A stretch of DNA of 64,000 nucleotides from Phytoactinopolyspora limicola (GTDB lineage: Bacteria; Actinomycetota; Actinomycetes; Jiangellales; Jiangellaceae), in contig NZ_JAAOEN010000004.1 in assembly GCF_011320225.1 (NCBI RefSeq), positions 490,973 through 554,972 on the forward strand, read 5' to 3'. Positions 8,524 through 17,256 of this stretch are shown piece by piece. Made by a program: the position numbers and the translations under genes. Position 1 is the first letter of the stretch. Every line of letters starts with the position of its first letter. A model generated the notes under the pieces. It searched no databases and was not told the DNA's origin. It saw only the letters and a program-made list of their open reading frames with translations.

Positions 8524-11190
8524 ATGGGCGAGCTTCCGAGGCCTACCGTCGCTGACACCGCGTTGGCGGCGCTGTTCGACGCCCTGCACCGGCTCCATCA
8601 CGAGGCTGGCTGGCCGAGCCTGCGCACCATGGCGCGTGAGGTCGGATGCAGCCACACGACGGTCGCGGCCGCCTTTTCCGAGCCCAGGGCGCCTCGGTGG
8701 GGTCTCCTGGAGCTCATCGTCGAAACCTTGGGCGGCGACACCAGCTACTTCCATCGGCTGTGGCTCGACGCCACCACACCACCGCATCACGTGGCCGACC
8801 TCCAGGCATCCGGAAGCGGTGGCGTCGTGGGCGGCTCGCCTCCCCCACACGACCTACCGGCCGACGTGTCCGCGTTTACCGGCCGCGCGGATCAGCTCCA
8901 AGGGCTCGATCGCCTCCTCGAGCCCGACGGCGCGGCCGCGTCGGTTGGGGTCTGCGCTATCTCTGGGACCGCTGGCGTCGGCAAGACGGCGCTGGCGGTG
9001 CACTGGGCGCACCGGGTAGTTGATCGCTTTCCCGATGGCCAGCTGTACATCAACCTGCGTGGCTACGATCTCGACCGGCCGGTGCCGCCCGGCGAGGCAC
9101 TCGGCGCGTTCCTGCGGGAACTGGGCCTGGCCGATTCTGCGGTGCCGTACGACGTCGCCGAGCGGGCGGCGAAGTACCGGACCCTGCTGGCCGGGCGCAA
9201 AGTGCTCGTCGTGCTCGACAACGCCTCATCGGTCCAGCAGGTCGCGGATCTGCTACCCGGCGCATCCAGCTGCTTTACCGTCGTGACCAGCCGCGACACC
9301 CTGCCTTCGCTGATCGCCCGCTACGGCGCGGTGCGGCTCAACCTGGATCTACTCACACTGGGTGAATCGATCGACCTGTTGCACCGGCTGGTCGGCGACC
9401 GGGTCACCTCCGACCCTGAACGCGCCATCCGGCTAGCGGCCTTATGCGTCCGGCTGCCGCTGGCGCTGCGGATCGTCGCCGAGTACGCCATCACCCGCCC
9501 GAGAGCCGCGCTCGCCGACCTGGTCACCGAGTTGGAGGACGAGACACACCAGCTCGACATGCTCGCCGCCGGCGACGACGACCGCACGTCGGTCCGGTCG
9601 GTGTTCTCCTGGTCGTTGCGCTCGTTGCGCCCGTCCAGCGCCCACACCTTCGCGTTGCTCGGCCTGCACCCGGGCCGCACGTTCGACGTCGGTGCGGTGG
9701 CCGCCCTCACCGCGGGCACCGCGGGCGATGCCCGCGACGTCGTCGCCGAACTCGTCCGCGCCCACCTCGTCAACGAACTCTCCCCGCATCGGTTCGGCCT
9801 ACACGATCTTCTCCGTGTTTACGCAGCCGAACGTGCGGCCGGGCTGTCCGACAACGAACGCCAAGCCGCCACCATCCGGCTGTTCGACCACTACACCTCG
9901 ACCGCGGCGGCCGCGATGACAGTCGCGTATCCGCAGGGCAACGCACATCGCCCGGTCGTCGACACCGGTGGGCACCCGGGGGTGTCGTTCGATCGGCCGG
10001 ACTCCGCGCGCGGATGGCTCGACGTCGAGCGGCAGAATCTCCTGGCCACCGCCCGGGCCGGCGTCGACCGCAGCCCGAGCCATCCCGGCCAGCTCGCCGC
10101 GGTGCTGCCGGACTATCTCGACGCGCGAGCTCATTTCGGTGAGGCGCTCGAGCTGCAGAACGTGGCGATCGAAGCCGCGCGGAAGCTGGACGACCGGCCC
10201 GGCGAGGCCACCGCCCTCGATGCCAAGGGACACGTCCTGCGGCGAATCGGTCGGTATCACGACGCCCGGGAACACCATCAACGGGCGTTGTCGCTGTTCG
10301 AGGAGCTTGGTGACACGGTGCGGGCCGGGCATGCGGAACACGGCCTGGGTATCGTCAGCTGGCGCCTCGGGCACTACGAGTCGGCCCGTCATCACCTCGG
10401 ACGAGCGCTGGCCACCTACCGTGAAACCGGCGATCACGCGGGAGAGGGCAACGTGTTGCAGGGGCTCGGCGTCGTCTATCGGCGGCTGGGAAGGCTCGAC
10501 GACGCCGTCGACCACTACACGCGGTCCATCGACGTCCACCGTCGCATCGGCGATCGGCAAGGCGAGTGCCGAGCCACCAACAACCTTGGCATCGTCATGC
10601 TCCGGCTGGGCCGGTACGACGATGCACACGAGCTGTACCAGGGCACGCTGGCCACCTACCGAGAGCTGGGCGACCTGGTGGGCGAGGGGGTGGTGCTCAC
10701 CAACATCGGCCTCACACTGGAACGGCTCGGACGGTTCGAAGCGGCCATCGAACGGCATCGGGAGGCCATCTCGATCTATCAGAAGGCCGGATATCGAGTT
10801 GGACTCGGTGACGGGTATCAGGGCATCGGCGTGGCGTTCGCCGGCCTCGGCGACTACACGCGGGCGGAGGAGCATCTCCGCAAGGCGCTCGCGATCAGCC
10901 ATGAGCTCGGCGAAGCGAGCCTGGAGGCGGGCACACTCAATGAACTCGGCCGGGTGTTCCAGGCAACCGAGCGACCGGAAGAGGCCCGCGAGCACCACAC
11001 CATGGCCCTCGACATCGCCATCGACAACGGCGACCAGTATGAGCATGCCCGCGCCCTCGACGGGCTCGCCCGGCTCTCCGCCGCCGGCGGCGACCCGGCC
11101 GAAGCACGGCGGCAATGGCAGCTGGCGGTCGAGATCTTCGCCTCGCTGGGTCTTCCGGAAGCCGACGCGCTCCGCCCACTCGTCCAGTGA
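8524..11190 (+). CDS. STAND-type regulator: HTH, NB-ARC ATPase and TPR repeats
   Basis: This 888-residue cytoplasmic signalling protein has three parts. Residues 1-75 form an HTH region (SLRTMAREVGCSHTTVAAAF). From about 110 to 480 runs an NB-ARC-type ATPase with P-loop GTAGVGKT near 148-155, Walker B KVLVVLDN and a winged-helix segment. The C-terminal half is a row of tetratricopeptide repeats, each near 40 residues. AfsR/SARP-related STAND proteins of actinobacteria couple ligand sensing by TPRs to nucleotide-driven oligomerisation and DNA binding. The start at 8524 follows GGGAGGGGGG; an in-frame GTG at 8482 is less likely. Being divergent from the unknown operon at 317-8360, it is its likely regulator (inference). 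Confidence 0.88.
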   Translation: MGELPRPTVADTALAALFDALHRLHHEAGWPSLRTMAREVGCSHTTVAAAFSEPRAPRWGLLELIVETLGGDTSYFHRLWLDATTPPHHVADLQASGSGGVVGGSPPPHDLPADVSAFTGRADQLQGLDRLLEPDGAAASVGVCAISGTAGVGKTALAVHWAHRVVDRFPDGQLYINLRGYDLDRPVPPGEALGAFLRELGLADSAVPYDVAERAAKYRTLLAGRKVLVVLDNASSVQQVADLLPGASSCFTVVTSRDTLPSLIARYGAVRLNLDLLTLGESIDLLHRLVGDRVTSDPERAIRLAALCVRLPLALRIVAEYAITRPRAALADLVTELEDETHQLDMLAAGDDDRTSVRSVFSWSLRSLRPSSAHTFALLGLHPGRTFDVGAVAALTAGTAGDARDVVAELVRAHLVNELSPHRFGLHDLLRVYAAERAAGLSDNERQAATIRLFDHYTSTAAAAMTVAYPQGNAHRPVVDTGGHPGVSFDRPDSARGWLDVERQNLLATARAGVDRSPSHPGQLAAVLPDYLDARAHFGEALELQNVAIEAARKLDDRPGEATALDAKGHVLRRIGRYHDAREHHQRALSLFEELGDTVRAGHAEHGLGIVSWRLGHYESARHHLGRALATYRETGDHAGEGNVLQGLGVVYRRLGRLDDAVDHYTRSIDVHRRIGDRQGECRATNNLGIVMLRLGRYDDAHELYQGTLATYRELGDLVGEGVVLTNIGLTLERLGRFEAAIERHREAISIYQKAGYRVGLGDGYQGIGVAFAGLGDYTRAEEHLRKALAISHELGEASLEAGTLNELGRVFQATERPEEAREHHTMALDIAIDNGDQYEHARALDGLARLSAAGGDPAEARRQWQLAVEIFASLGLPEADALRPLVQ

Positions 11191-12726
11191 TCAGGCCAGG
11201 CCCAGCGCACGCAAGGACAGCCACACCGTGGCCGCCGCATCGGGGTCGCGGAGGTCAACGCCGAGGAGCCGTTCGGCGGTGCCGACCCGGTAGCGCACGG
11301 TGTTGCGGTGCAGCCCCAGCTCGCGCGCCGCGGCCTCCCAATGTCCACGCTGGCGCAGGTAGGCGGCCACGGCGGCCACAACCTTCGGCCGGTCGAGCTC
11401 GACGAGAGGTGCGACGAGCCGGTGCGCTCCGCCAGCATCCACCAGGCCGTCGCCGCCGGCCTCGCCGATCCACGGCACGGGCCGGCGGCTGAGTTCAGCG
11501 GCCAGCCGGGTCCGCATCGACGCCAGGTCGTCGAGTTCGAGCGGCGCCCCGACCACACAGCGGACGTCGCTACCGAGCGAGCTCAGCGAACGTTGCAACT
11601 CCGGCCAGGCCAGCCCATCGGCGGCCACGACACACCACGTCACCTCCCGTTCTTGGGTCCGGTCCGGGGGCGGGTCGTCGGATACTCCGAGCACGGTGCC
11701 CCGGCATGCCGCTGCGATCACGTCGAGGCCGGTGTCCGCCGGCACACCGTCGAACACGACGAGGCGGGCCAACCCGTCGGGCACGTCGATCCCCAGCCGC
11801 TGGCCCAGCCGGCGCGCCGCCTCGGCCTGGCCGAGGTCGATGAGCTGGGCGATCGACGCGCGGGCGGCGCGGACCGCGGCGGTGGCCCGCCGGCTGCGCA
11901 CGGCGTCGAGGCTGAGGAGTGCGGCCGCCATGAGCACGACGTGGCGATGGGCACCGGAAATCGTGCTCCGCGCACTCCTATGCTGGCCCGGGCTGGCGTC
12001 TGCGGCCACCGGCGGGGCACCGGTGGCGAGATAGCCGACGACGCGGGCCCCGTCGGCTAGAGGGTGGACGACGACGTCGTCGCCGTCGACGGGGAACGTC
12101 GCCGCGGCCCGCATACCCGCCATCCGCAGCCGTGCCGTCTCGGCGGCGAGCCGCCGAGCGGTGCTCAGCCGGTCGTCCGGCCATACGTCAACCGCCGTAC
12201 CGAGCGGGTCCAGCAGCGCCGCCCAGCCGGAGACCGTCTCGGCCAAGGCGCGCAGCAACCCCGGCACTGGCCGTGGTCCGGTAGCCGCCCGGGCGAGCTG
12301 TTGATACGCGCTCAGCGCGGCCGAGAGTTCGTGCCGGTCAGCCCGGGAGACCGCCGACCAGAACGCTCGGCTGATAGTGAGGAACGGAGTTGGCTCCGGG
12401 ACCTCCAGCAGGCCCAATCCAGCCTGCCGGCACGCATCCACCAGACGCGGAGGAATCGCCGGATGCACCGGGCCGACCCCGAAGGCCAGGGCGGCCACAC
12501 CTCCACGCACCAGCCGGTCGACGTACCGGCGGCATTCCTCGGCCCGGCGCGGCAGGGCAAGGCCGGTGGTGAGCAGAAGTTCGCCGCCGTCGAGATACAC
12601 AACCGGATCGAGCAGCTCGCTGACGTGGACAGCGCTGATCGCCGCCGCGGGCGGTACGGGTGGATGAACCGGGCGGAGGTCGTCGGGCAGGGTGCGGCAC
12701 AACTCGGCGACGGTGACCGCCGTCAT
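11191..12726 (-). CDS. PucR/CdaR-family transcriptional regulator
   Basis: This 511-residue protein has an N-terminal PucR-type sensory domain (about residues 1-140), a middle GGDEF-like helper region and the C-terminal helix-turn-helix of the family (RGHWEAAARELGLHRNTVRYRVGTAERL near residues 465-495). PucR proteins activate purine, amino-acid or GABA catabolism. The start is set by GGAGGTG eight bases upstream; the frame is open to 12765. It is divergent from the aminotransferase-led glutarate operon, with a 202-bp shared regulatory region, so it probably controls that operon in response to a pathway metabolite. Its stop abuts the stop of the NB-ARC gene with no gap. Confidence 0.88.
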   Translation of the reverse strand: MTAVTVAELCRTLPDDLRPVHPPVPPAAAISAVHVSELLDPVVYLDGGELLLTTGLALPRRAEECRRYVDRLVRGGVAALAFGVGPVHPAIPPRLVDACRQAGLGLLEVPEPTPFLTISRAFWSAVSRADRHELSAALSAYQQLARAATGPRPVPGLLRALAETVSGWAALLDPLGTAVDVWPDDRLSTARRLAAETARLRMAGMRAAATFPVDGDDVVVHPLADGARVVGYLATGAPPVAADASPGQHRSARSTISGAHRHVVLMAAALLSLDAVRSRRATAAVRAARASIAQLIDLGQAEAARRLGQRLGIDVPDGLARLVVFDGVPADTGLDVIAAACRGTVLGVSDDPPPDRTQEREVTWCVVAADGLAWPELQRSLSSLGSDVRCVVGAPLELDDLASMRTRLAAELSRRPVPWIGEAGGDGLVDAGGAHRLVAPLVELDRPKVVAAVAAYLRQRGHWEAAARELGLHRNTVRYRVGTAERLLGVDLRDPDAAATVWLSLRALGLA

Positions 12727-12802
12727 TCCACGTTCACCTCCACACTCCAGCTCTAGCAGCTTCACGGTTTGGTCATATTATCCACGACTCGACGTTTTGT
12801 TT

Positions 12803-12815
12803 GGATGAATCATCC
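12803..12815. promoter_or_regulatory. Candidate operator palindrome, PucR/glutarate operon
   Basis: GGATGAATCATCC is a perfect 13-bp palindrome within an AT-richer stretch (TTTTGTTTGGATGAATCATCC) in the divergent region. It is the clearest dyad there and a good candidate site for the PucR protein. The function is inferred from position. Confidence 0.4.
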
Positions 12816-12928
12816 CACGACCGTTCCCTCACCCGCCGCTACCGTAGCCACGCGACGCCTGACACGTCGCAACAAGCGGTGGGTGGAGCGCGCACCACGA
12901 CGTCCGTCAGCAGAAAAGGGGAACGACG

Positions 12929-14260
12929 ATGCCTGAGCAGCGACGAATACTCCGTACGGCGATCCCGGGGCCACAATCGAAGGCGTGGCACGACCGTCGC
13001 CAACACAGCGTCGCCACCGGATTCGCGGCAACCCTGCCCGTCTACGTCGAACATGCTGGCGGCGGCATCATCGTCGACGCCGACGGCAACCACCTCATCG
13101 ACTTCGCTTCCGGCATCGCCGTCACCAGCGTCGGCGCCAGCGCACCCGCGGTTGTCTCCCGAGTACAGGAGCAAGCGGCTCGATTCACCCACACCTGCTT
13201 CATGGTCACCGGCTATGACGGCTTCGTCGAGGTCGCCGAGGCTCTGAACCGGCTCACGCCGGGCGATCACGCCAAGAAGACCGCACTGTTCACCACCGGC
13301 GCCGAAGCCGTCGAGAACGCGGTCAAAATCGCCCGAGTGGCCACCCGTCGCCCGGCCATCGTGGTCCTCGACCACGCCTACCATGGCCGCACCCTGCTCA
13401 CGATGAGCATGACCGCGAAGAACGTGCCGTACAAGGACGGCTTCGGCCCGTTCGCGCCGGAGGTATACCGGGCGCCGTTCCCCTACCCCTACCGTTGGCC
13501 GGGCGGTCCCGAACAGGCCGCCGAACAGGCGCTTGACCGGCTGCGGGACATCGTCACCAGTCAGCTCGGCCCGGACCGGGTCGCCGCGGTGGTGGTCGAA
13601 CCCATCCAGGGCGAAGGTGGATTCATCGTGCCGCCAGCCGGGTACCTCCCGGGCCTTCGTGAGTTCACCGAACACCACGGGATCCTCCTGATCGCCGACG
13701 AAGTACAAACCGGGCTGGCCCGCACCGGCGACCTGTTCGCCTGCGACGACGAGTCCGTCGTCCCCGACCTGATCTGCACCGCCAAGGCCCTCGGCGGCGG
13801 GTTGCCGATCTCCGCCGTCACCGGCCGGGCGAGCCTGATGGATGCGGTCCCACCTGGCGGCATCGGCGGTACCTACGCCGGCAATCCTCTGGCCTGCGCA
13901 GCCGCCCTCGGCGTCCTGGAGACCATCGAGCAGCAGGACCTCACCGGCCGGGCCCGCGCCATCCAAGCCGCAGCCCTCCCCCGGCTTCGAGACCTCGCCA
14001 ACCGGCGCCCGGCCATTGGTGAGGCGCGTGGCCGCGGCGCGATGCTCGCCGTGGAGTTCGTCCAGCCCGGCACCACCGCCCCAGCCCCAGAGCTAGCCCG
14101 GCAGGTGGCTGAACGCTGCCACGCCGAGGGTGTTCTGGTGCTGGTGTGTGGCACCTACGGCAACGTCATCCGACTCCTGCCACCACTGGTGATCGACGAC
14201 GATCTCCTCGCCGACGGATTGTCGGTCCTCGAAGCCGCCGTGGCCGCGACGGACGGCTGA
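12929..14260 (+). CDS. gabT: 4-aminobutyrate/5-aminovalerate aminotransferase
   Basis: This class III PLP aminotransferase of 443 residues has the family's usual length. The Schiff-base lysine is K286 in CTAKALGGGLP, the pyridine-N aspartate is D257 in IADEVQTGLARTG, and the phosphate-site GAEAVENAVK is intact. The family moves the amino group of GABA or 5-aminovalerate to 2-oxoglutarate, giving succinate or glutarate semialdehyde. Because the operon continues with a CoA-transferase and glutaryl-CoA dehydrogenase, 5-aminovalerate is the more likely physiological substrate (inference). The start has AAAAGGGGA upstream. It is first in a four-gene operon divergent from PucR. Confidence 0.9.
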   Translation: MPEQRRILRTAIPGPQSKAWHDRRQHSVATGFAATLPVYVEHAGGGIIVDADGNHLIDFASGIAVTSVGASAPAVVSRVQEQAARFTHTCFMVTGYDGFVEVAEALNRLTPGDHAKKTALFTTGAEAVENAVKIARVATRRPAIVVLDHAYHGRTLLTMSMTAKNVPYKDGFGPFAPEVYRAPFPYPYRWPGGPEQAAEQALDRLRDIVTSQLGPDRVAAVVVEPIQGEGGFIVPPAGYLPGLREFTEHHGILLIADEVQTGLARTGDLFACDDESVVPDLICTAKALGGGLPISAVTGRASLMDAVPPGGIGGTYAGNPLACAAALGVLETIEQQDLTGRARAIQAAALPRLRDLANRRPAIGEARGRGAMLAVEFVQPGTTAPAPELARQVAERCHAEGVLVLVCGTYGNVIRLLPPLVIDDDLLADGLSVLEAAVAATDG

Positions 14261-14379
14261 CTCCTTCCCGCCGCCTGCCCCGTTCGGGCGACAACGGCTT
14301 TGAGACGCTATCCCTCGGACCCACGGGGCCATCCCATCCGGGCCACTCCCCCTCCGGGCCACTGATCGTGGAGGTATCC

Positions 14380-15885
14380 ATGTCCGACACCGCCGTGCAC
14401 AACACCCTGGTCAGCATCAACCCGCGCACCGGTGAGTCCAACGGCGCCACGTCCGTCACCCCGTCCGAAGGCGTTGACGACGCGGTGGCCCGGGCCGCCG
14501 AGGTCGCAGAGTCCGTCGGTGACCTCCAGCCGCGGGTGCGTGCCGACTGGTTACGGGCGATCGCCCACGCCGTCGACACCGAGCCCGGCCTCGTCGAGCT
14601 CGCCGACCGGGAGACCGCCAAAGGCACCGACCGGCTGACGGCGGAGCTCACCCGGGCCACCGACCAGCTGCGCTTCTACGCCGACGTCGCCGCCGAAGGT
14701 TCGTGGCTCGGCGCAGTGGTGGAAACCACCCAGGTCGGAGGCAGCTTGGCCCGGATGCGCCAACCACTCGGACCGGTGGCCGTGTTCGGCGCCAGCAACT
14801 TCCCGTTCGCCTACGGGGTCCTCGGCAACGACACCGGTTCGGCACTCGCCGCCGGCTGCCCGGTGGTCGCCAAAGCCCACCCGGCCCATCCGCTGCTCAG
14901 CGAGCGGCTCGGGCGGCTCGCCCGGGAGGCGCTCCAGCGCAGTGGAGCCCCGGACGGGGTGTTCGCCGTGGTAGCTGGCTTCGACACGGGGCCGCGGCTG
15001 GTGACCGCCCCGGACATAGCGGCGGTCGGGTTCACCGGCTCACAGGCCGGCGGCCTCGCGTTGTGGCGGCTCGCCGCGGAACGGCCGGTGGCTATCCCGG
15101 TCTTCGCCGAGATGGGCACGGTCAACCCGGTGGTGGTCACCCCGGCGGCTGGGGCACGGTTCACCGACGTCGCCGACGGACTAGCCGGCGCGTTCACCCT
15201 AGGAATGGGCCAGTACTGCACGAAACCCGGGCTGGTCCTCGCCCCCCGCGGATACGACGTCGCCGTGCTCGCCGGTCAGGCCCTGCTCGCGAAGGCACCC
15301 GCCGGCTGGCTGCTGACACCAGCTATCGCCGAGGCGTACCACTCCGGGCTGCGCGACCTGGGCGAGGCCGGAGCGGTCACCGTGGCCACCGTGCCCGGTC
15401 CGGGTGGTGGGGCATCCGTGCCGGCCGCGGTGCTGTCGGTCGACGCCGACCGGCTGCGTCGTGGTTCGCGGCTGCTGGAGGAGTGTTTCGGGCCGGTCCT
15501 GCTGGTAGCCGAGTACAACGACGACGCCCACCTCGAGGCGATCATCGGCGAGCTGCAGGGCGCACTGGCCGCGAGCGTCATCACGTCGGGCGCGGACGAC
15601 CCCGACGTCAGCGGGCTGGTTCGGCGGTTGTCGCGGATCGTCGGCCGGGTCGTCGTCGACGGGTGGACTCCGGGCGTGTCGCTGGCATGGGGGCAGCAGC
15701 ACGGCGGACCGTGGCCGTCGACCACCGCCCCGTCCACCACGTCCGTGGGTGCGGCCGCTCTGGACCGGTTCACCCGGCCGGTGGCCTACGAGGGAGCGCC
15801 GGACGGCGCCCTGCCACCGGCGCTACGCGCCGCCAACCCGTGGCGGATACCGCGTCGGGTCGTGGCACCGGCGGCCCAACGATGA
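14380..15885 (+). CDS. Semialdehyde dehydrogenase (KGSADH-type, NADP)
   Basis: This aldehyde dehydrogenase of 501 residues has nucleophile C280 in GMGQYCTKPGL, general base E244 (FAEMGTVNPVVV), N140 and K165 (VVAKAHP). The GMGQYCTKPG motif is typical of the NADP-dependent 2-oxoglutarate-semialdehyde (2,5-dioxovalerate) dehydrogenase branch, not of classical GabD/DavD. In this operon the expected job is oxidation of glutarate semialdehyde to glutarate; that substrate is inferred. The start ATG is preceded by GTGGAGGT. The frame is open 234 bases further upstream across the gap from gabT, but no good start is seen there. The stop overlaps the next start (ATGA). Confidence 0.85.
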   Translation: MSDTAVHNTLVSINPRTGESNGATSVTPSEGVDDAVARAAEVAESVGDLQPRVRADWLRAIAHAVDTEPGLVELADRETAKGTDRLTAELTRATDQLRFYADVAAEGSWLGAVVETTQVGGSLARMRQPLGPVAVFGASNFPFAYGVLGNDTGSALAAGCPVVAKAHPAHPLLSERLGRLAREALQRSGAPDGVFAVVAGFDTGPRLVTAPDIAAVGFTGSQAGGLALWRLAAERPVAIPVFAEMGTVNPVVVTPAAGARFTDVADGLAGAFTLGMGQYCTKPGLVLAPRGYDVAVLAGQALLAKAPAGWLLTPAIAEAYHSGLRDLGEAGAVTVATVPGPGGGASVPAAVLSVDADRLRRGSRLLEECFGPVLLVAEYNDDAHLEAIIGELQGALAASVITSGADDPDVSGLVRRLSRIVGRVVVDGWTPGVSLAWGQQHGGPWPSTTAPSTTSVGAAALDRFTRPVAYEGAPDGALPPALRAANPWRIPRRVVAPAAQR

Positions 15886-17141
15886 CGGCCCCGCTCGACG
15901 GGGTGTTGGTGGCGGATTTCAGCCGGGTCCTGGCCGGCCCGCTCGCCACCATGACCCTCGCTGACCTCGGCGCCACCGTGGTCAAGGTGGAACGTCCGGG
16001 CACCGGAGACGACACCCGCGCCTGGGGGCCACCGTGGACGACGTCGGCCAGCTCCTACTTCGAAGCGGTCAACCGGTCCAAGTACAGCGTCGCCCTCGAT
16101 CTCACCATCGACGACGACCGCCGCGCCGCTGTAGAGCTGGCCCGTCGCGCCGACGTCCTGATCGAGAACTTCCGCACCGGCACCATGGAACGGCACGGCC
16201 TCGGTTATGCCGACGTGGCCCGGGGCAACCCCGGCATCGTGTACTGCTCGATCACCGGGTTCGGGAGCGGCGTCGGCGCCGACCTGCCAGGTTATGACTT
16301 CGTCGTGCAGGCCGTCGGGGGGCTCATGAGCATCACCGGGGAGCCCGATGCCGAGCCGCAGAAGGTCGGTGTGGCCGTCGTCGACGTCCTCACCGGCAAA
16401 GACGCGGTCATCGGGATCTTGGCCGCGCTGGAGTCGCGGCGGCGCAACGGCCACGGCCAGCACGTCGCCGTGACCCTGCTCAACAGCCTGCTCGGTGCCC
16501 TGGCCAACCAGGCGTCCAGCTATCTCACCACCGGTGCGGCGCCCGGACGGATGGGCAACCAGCACCCGTCCATCGCCCCGTATGAGGTGTTGCGCTGCCG
16601 GGCCAGCCACCTCGCCGTAGCGTGCGGCAACGACACCCAGTTCCGCCGCCTCACCGGTGTCCTCGGGGTGCCCGGACTGGCCGACGACGCCAAGTTCGCC
16701 ACCAACGCCGACCGCGTCGCCAACCGGAACGCCCTCGTCTCCGCCTTGGAGGCCGCCCTGGCCAGCGACGACGCCGCCGGTTGGGAACCGAAACTCCTTG
16801 CCGCCGGGGTGTCGGCGGGACAGGTCGGTGACATCGCGGCCGGTATCGACCGGGCCGCCGAACTGGGGCTGCGGCCGACGATGTCCGTCGGTGGCGATCA
16901 CCCGGAGCAGATCACCCATCCGGTTCGTTACTCCGCTCCACCCGGCCACGGCGACAGTGGCAGTGCGTCGTCTGGGTCGGTCCCGTCGGCCCCGTTGGTC
17001 CCCGGCCCGCGGTCCGTACCCGAACCGGTACCCGTGCCGCCGTCGGCTCCGCCCACACTCGACCAGCACGCCACGCTGATCCGGTCCTGGCTCGCCCGCG
17101 ACGGTACCGAACCGCTGCCACATCCGGGCCGACCCACCTGA
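15882..17141 (+). CDS. Family III CoA-transferase, probable glutarate CoA-transferase
   Basis: This 419-residue CaiB/BaiF-type (family III) CoA-transferase opens with LDGVLVADFSRVLAGPLATM, which positions CoA, and the catalytic Asp is D168 in VGVAVVDVLTGKDAV. Members swap CoA between acyl-CoA and carboxylic acids; human SUGCT makes glutaryl-CoA from glutarate and succinyl-CoA. Placement between the dehydrogenase and glutaryl-CoA dehydrogenase supports the same role here. An unusual Ser/Pro/Val-rich insert (about residues 350-395) separates the core from a short C-terminal helix (LDQHATLIRSWLA). It overlaps the upstream gene by four bases, so translation is coupled. Confidence 0.87.
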   Translation: MTAPLDGVLVADFSRVLAGPLATMTLADLGATVVKVERPGTGDDTRAWGPPWTTSASSYFEAVNRSKYSVALDLTIDDDRRAAVELARRADVLIENFRTGTMERHGLGYADVARGNPGIVYCSITGFGSGVGADLPGYDFVVQAVGGLMSITGEPDAEPQKVGVAVVDVLTGKDAVIGILAALESRRRNGHGQHVAVTLLNSLLGALANQASSYLTTGAAPGRMGNQHPSIAPYEVLRCRASHLAVACGNDTQFRRLTGVLGVPGLADDAKFATNADRVANRNALVSALEAALASDDAAGWEPKLLAAGVSAGQVGDIAAGIDRAAELGLRPTMSVGGDHPEQITHPVRYSAPPGHGDSGSASSGSVPSAPLVPGPRSVPEPVPVPPSAPPTLDQHATLIRSWLARDGTEPLPHPGRPT

Positions 17142-17172
17142 CCTGTCTCAACGGGCCGATCATCTGCGCGGG

Positions 17173-17234
17173 CAGATCCGCGCCGCCCGACAGATCCGCG
17201 CCGCCCGACAGATCCGCGTCGCCCGACAGATCCG
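17173..17234. repeat. 18-bp tandem repeat upstream of gcdH
   Basis: Three consecutive copies of CAGATCCGCGCCGCCCGA (one with a single T change) and an 8-base partial copy fill the gap between the CoA-transferase gene and gcdH, ending 22 bases before the start codon. The unit is a multiple of three, but no coding frame uses it. Confidence 0.9.
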
Positions 17235-17256
17235 GTATCTCGCAGAAAGGCACCAC

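Noticed and set aside
8558-8558. Upstream start of the M15-like gene at 8558
   Set aside because: It would run into the divergent regulator gene and has no ribosome site; GAGGTGAGG precedes the start at 8360.
9799-11115. 438-residue minus-strand open frame inside the NB-ARC/TPR gene
   Set aside because: It mirrors the repetitive TPR codons on the other strand; the plus-strand gene has clear domains and a ribosome site.
12839-13966. 375-residue minus-strand open frame opposite gabT
   Set aside because: It is a high-GC antisense frame with no recognisable motif and conflicts with an unmistakable aminotransferase.
15786-17123. 445-residue minus-strand open frame opposite the CoA-transferase
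   Set aside because: It has shadow composition and no start signal; the plus-strand gene has conserved catalytic motifs.
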